A DNA stretch of 6,447 nucleotides, from the NCBI GenBank assembly GCA_030149115.1, contig JASBSE010000143.1:1-6447 (forward strand), given 5' to 3'. This DNA comes from Winogradskyella sp. (GTDB taxonomy: Bacteria; Bacteroidota; Bacteroidia; Flavobacteriales; Flavobacteriaceae). The position numbers and the translations under genes are program-made. Positions 5,335 through 6,447 of this stretch are shown here, in pieces. The notes under the pieces were generated by a model. The model saw only the letters and a program-made list of their open reading frames with translations, was not told where the DNA came from and ran no database searches. Each line of letters opens with the position of its first letter. Within the stretch, counting starts at the first letter, position 1.

Positions 5335-5901
5335 TTAAAAAGTAAGTTCTACACTAGAAGCTAAAACCCCACTAGAGGCTAAAACATCTCCACTTGCCAA
5401 AATTGGAATACTTGTATAAGGTTGTATTAATTCTTTAGATGAAACGTAAGGAGCTTCTACACGCTCCGAACCGCTCAATGTTATTGTGTAGCCGTTTAGC
5501 TCTGACTTATTAGCCCCCGACTGCTTATCGTATTGGTCTGTCTCTAGTCCGTTATAAGCACCTAAAAGCCAAAAATTACCGTTCCTGTCCTTGACCAAAG
5601 CACGAACGTAAGTGTTAACTAAATCGTAAAAATCGAAATAGTCATCCATCTTACTAAAGGTTAGGCTTAGTGTCTGGTCGTATCTATAGCCTTGACCGCT
5701 TAAAGGGGTTCTTTCGTTAAAAGACGCATTTTTTAAGCCTTCTACTTTATACAAAGTATTAGACGGAAACGCTCTTAACTCGTTGTTGTTTATCTGAATG
5801 TCTTTTCGGCTATACTTAACCCATCCAAATAAATAAACCTCGGATAAACCCCCGTTAGAGTCCTTACAACGTAGCTCGTATGTTTGTCTGAAAAAAGCCA
5901 T
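5335..5901 (-). CDS. Probable phage virion structural protein (tail or head-tail interface)
   Basis: This 188-aa soluble protein shows alternating short strands and no membrane segment. Marks that I associate with structural proteins of Bacteroidota phages are RALVKDRNGNFWLLGAYNGLET at about 100-121 (a strand-turn-strand) and SELNGYTITLSGSERVEAPYV at about 133-153 (a pattern like NGYTLTFTGEE--APFV). No exact family can be named. It lies directly after the connector gene, with its ATG sharing a base with the connector TAA (TAATG), and directly before the fibre genes. A role in the tail tube, tail adaptor or collar therefore fits best. The C-terminal 20 residues hold three six-residue copies of a VLASSG-like unit before a final VELTF strand. 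The length and position rule out a tape-measure protein. Confidence 0.65.
   Translation of the reverse strand: MAFFRQTYELRCKDSNGGLSEVYLFGWVKYSRKDIQINNNELRAFPSNTLYKVEGLKNASFNERTPLSGQGYRYDQTLSLTFSKMDDYFDFYDLVNTYVRALVKDRNGNFWLLGAYNGLETDQYDKQSGANKSELNGYTITLSGSERVEAPYVSSKELIQPYTSIPILASGDVLASSGVLASSVELTF
5350..5403 (-). repeat. Short coding repeat, three 18-bp units
   Basis: Three 18-base units encode ILASGD, VLASSG and VLASSV at residues 167-184 of the structural protein. The last two units are almost identical in DNA (GTTTTAGC followed by TCTAGTG), so this looks like a recent small slippage expansion near the C-terminus. Confidence 0.8.
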
Positions 5902-6437
5902 TATAATTCTAGGTCTCTATACTTTTGTTCGTAGTCAATTTCGTCGGGCAAATACCACCCACCAGAACGCTGTATCTTAATAGCGTTAACCTCATCTTGA
6001 TAGGTTTTGTATTCCGTTAGCGGGTTTTTGCAAATCCACTTATTAAATCTTTGTACGTATGTATCTGCTCTAGCGTGGTATAAGTTTGCAAGGTTTTGTA
6101 CCTCGTCCGTGTCTACAGTTTCAGAGTTTTGCGGAGCGTGTTTATACACCCCCCCATTATCTACGTGGTAAGGCGCAATCTCCAAATACTGTGCTGCTGC
6201 TTCAAACCTAGTAATTGGCTTAATATAGTCCGTAAAAAGCTCTAAATAAAGCCCAGATAAGCTGTCAGAACCTAAATCCGTGTCGATTTTATCCTTTAAT
6301 TCAGTACCCAAAAGAGGCTCAATAACCATATCTTGCACCGATTCAATACAAAAAGTGTACTTATCACGGTCAATATTACCCCCTAAAACTGTATTTTGCG
6401 TTACCTCTTGAGGCGTTACGTACAATAAAATTGCCAT
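5901..6437 (-). CDS. Head-tail connector-like protein (DUF6712-like)
   Basis: This 178-aa, mostly helical protein starts LLYVTPQEVTQNTVLGGNID, then DKYTFCIESVQDMVIEPLLGTEL, then YLELFTDYIKPITRFEAAAQYLE. This order (a TP-E start, a helix ending in IEPLLG, and a YIKP helix with an A-rich continuation) matches my memory of the DUF6712 family of Bacteroidota phages and resembles the small helical head-tail connectors (gp6/gp15-like) that sit under the portal. The C-terminal third has a charged helix (YHARADTYVQRFNKW) and a KYRDLEL end. It is the first complete gene in the window in transcription order and comes before tail and fibre genes, as connectors do. The family match is from memory and was not searched. 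An in-frame-independent TAG at 6443-6441 may be the stop of the gene before it. Confidence 0.75.
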   Translation of the reverse strand: MAILLYVTPQEVTQNTVLGGNIDRDKYTFCIESVQDMVIEPLLGTELKDKIDTDLGSDSLSGLYLELFTDYIKPITRFEAAAQYLEIAPYHVDNGGVYKHAPQNSETVDTDEVQNLANLYHARADTYVQRFNKWICKNPLTEYKTYQDEVNAIKIQRSGGWYLPDEIDYEQKYRDLEL

Positions 6438-6447
6438 ATTCTAGTTT

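Overview
The window looks like part of the late region of a tailed bacteriophage, or a prophage, of a Bacteroidota host, most likely a flavobacterium. The reasons are the AT-rich DNA, the near absence of strong Shine-Dalgarno sequences, and the protein families seen: a DUF6712-like connector, fibre modules of the type MAKQ-VNIG...AF-KIN-NF-ELY, and an M15 endolysin. I recognised these families by eye and not by a search. Every supportable gene lies on the minus strand, so the window is best read from 6447 down to 1. The genes are packed end to end with 1-nt stop/start overlaps or gaps of a few bases, which suggests one polycistronic late transcript. I see no tRNA, rRNA, CRISPR array, insertion sequence, convincing promoter or terminator.

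In the direction of transcription, the first block is virion structure. It holds a probable head-tail connector (6437-5901), a probable virion structural protein (5901-5335), a 131-aa stand-alone copy of the fibre N-terminal module (5330-4935), and a 555-aa fibre (4935-3268). The fibre carries nine exact-length 51-bp (17-residue) repeats in its middle. Two small genes follow: a 74-residue beta-rich frame that looks like a detached fibre C-terminal domain (3283-3059), and a DUF7936-like phage protein (3054-2725).

The second block is small and partly unknown. A 39-codon gene (2697-2578) has a stop that overlaps the start of a Trp-rich membrane-anchored phage protein (2581-2024). After it come three membrane proteins in a row: a three-segment protein with a glycine-rich tandem repeat tail (2016-1669), a four-segment protein (1685-1311), and a protein with one membrane segment followed by a coiled coil (1365-1033). 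A metal-binding cupin (1058-600) and an M15 peptidase endolysin (600-217) follow. Taken together this is a plausible host-lysis cassette, with the cupin as the odd member.

The last gene (215 to the window edge) is the start of a DnaQ/RNase H-like 3'-5' exonuclease or polymerase-exonuclease protein, so the lysis block is directly followed by DNA metabolism. The points most worth a second look are the duplicated fibre N-terminal module, the fibre repeat tract, the detached fibre-tip-like frame with a TTG start, the cupin inside the lysis block, and the small coupled gene at 2578-2697.
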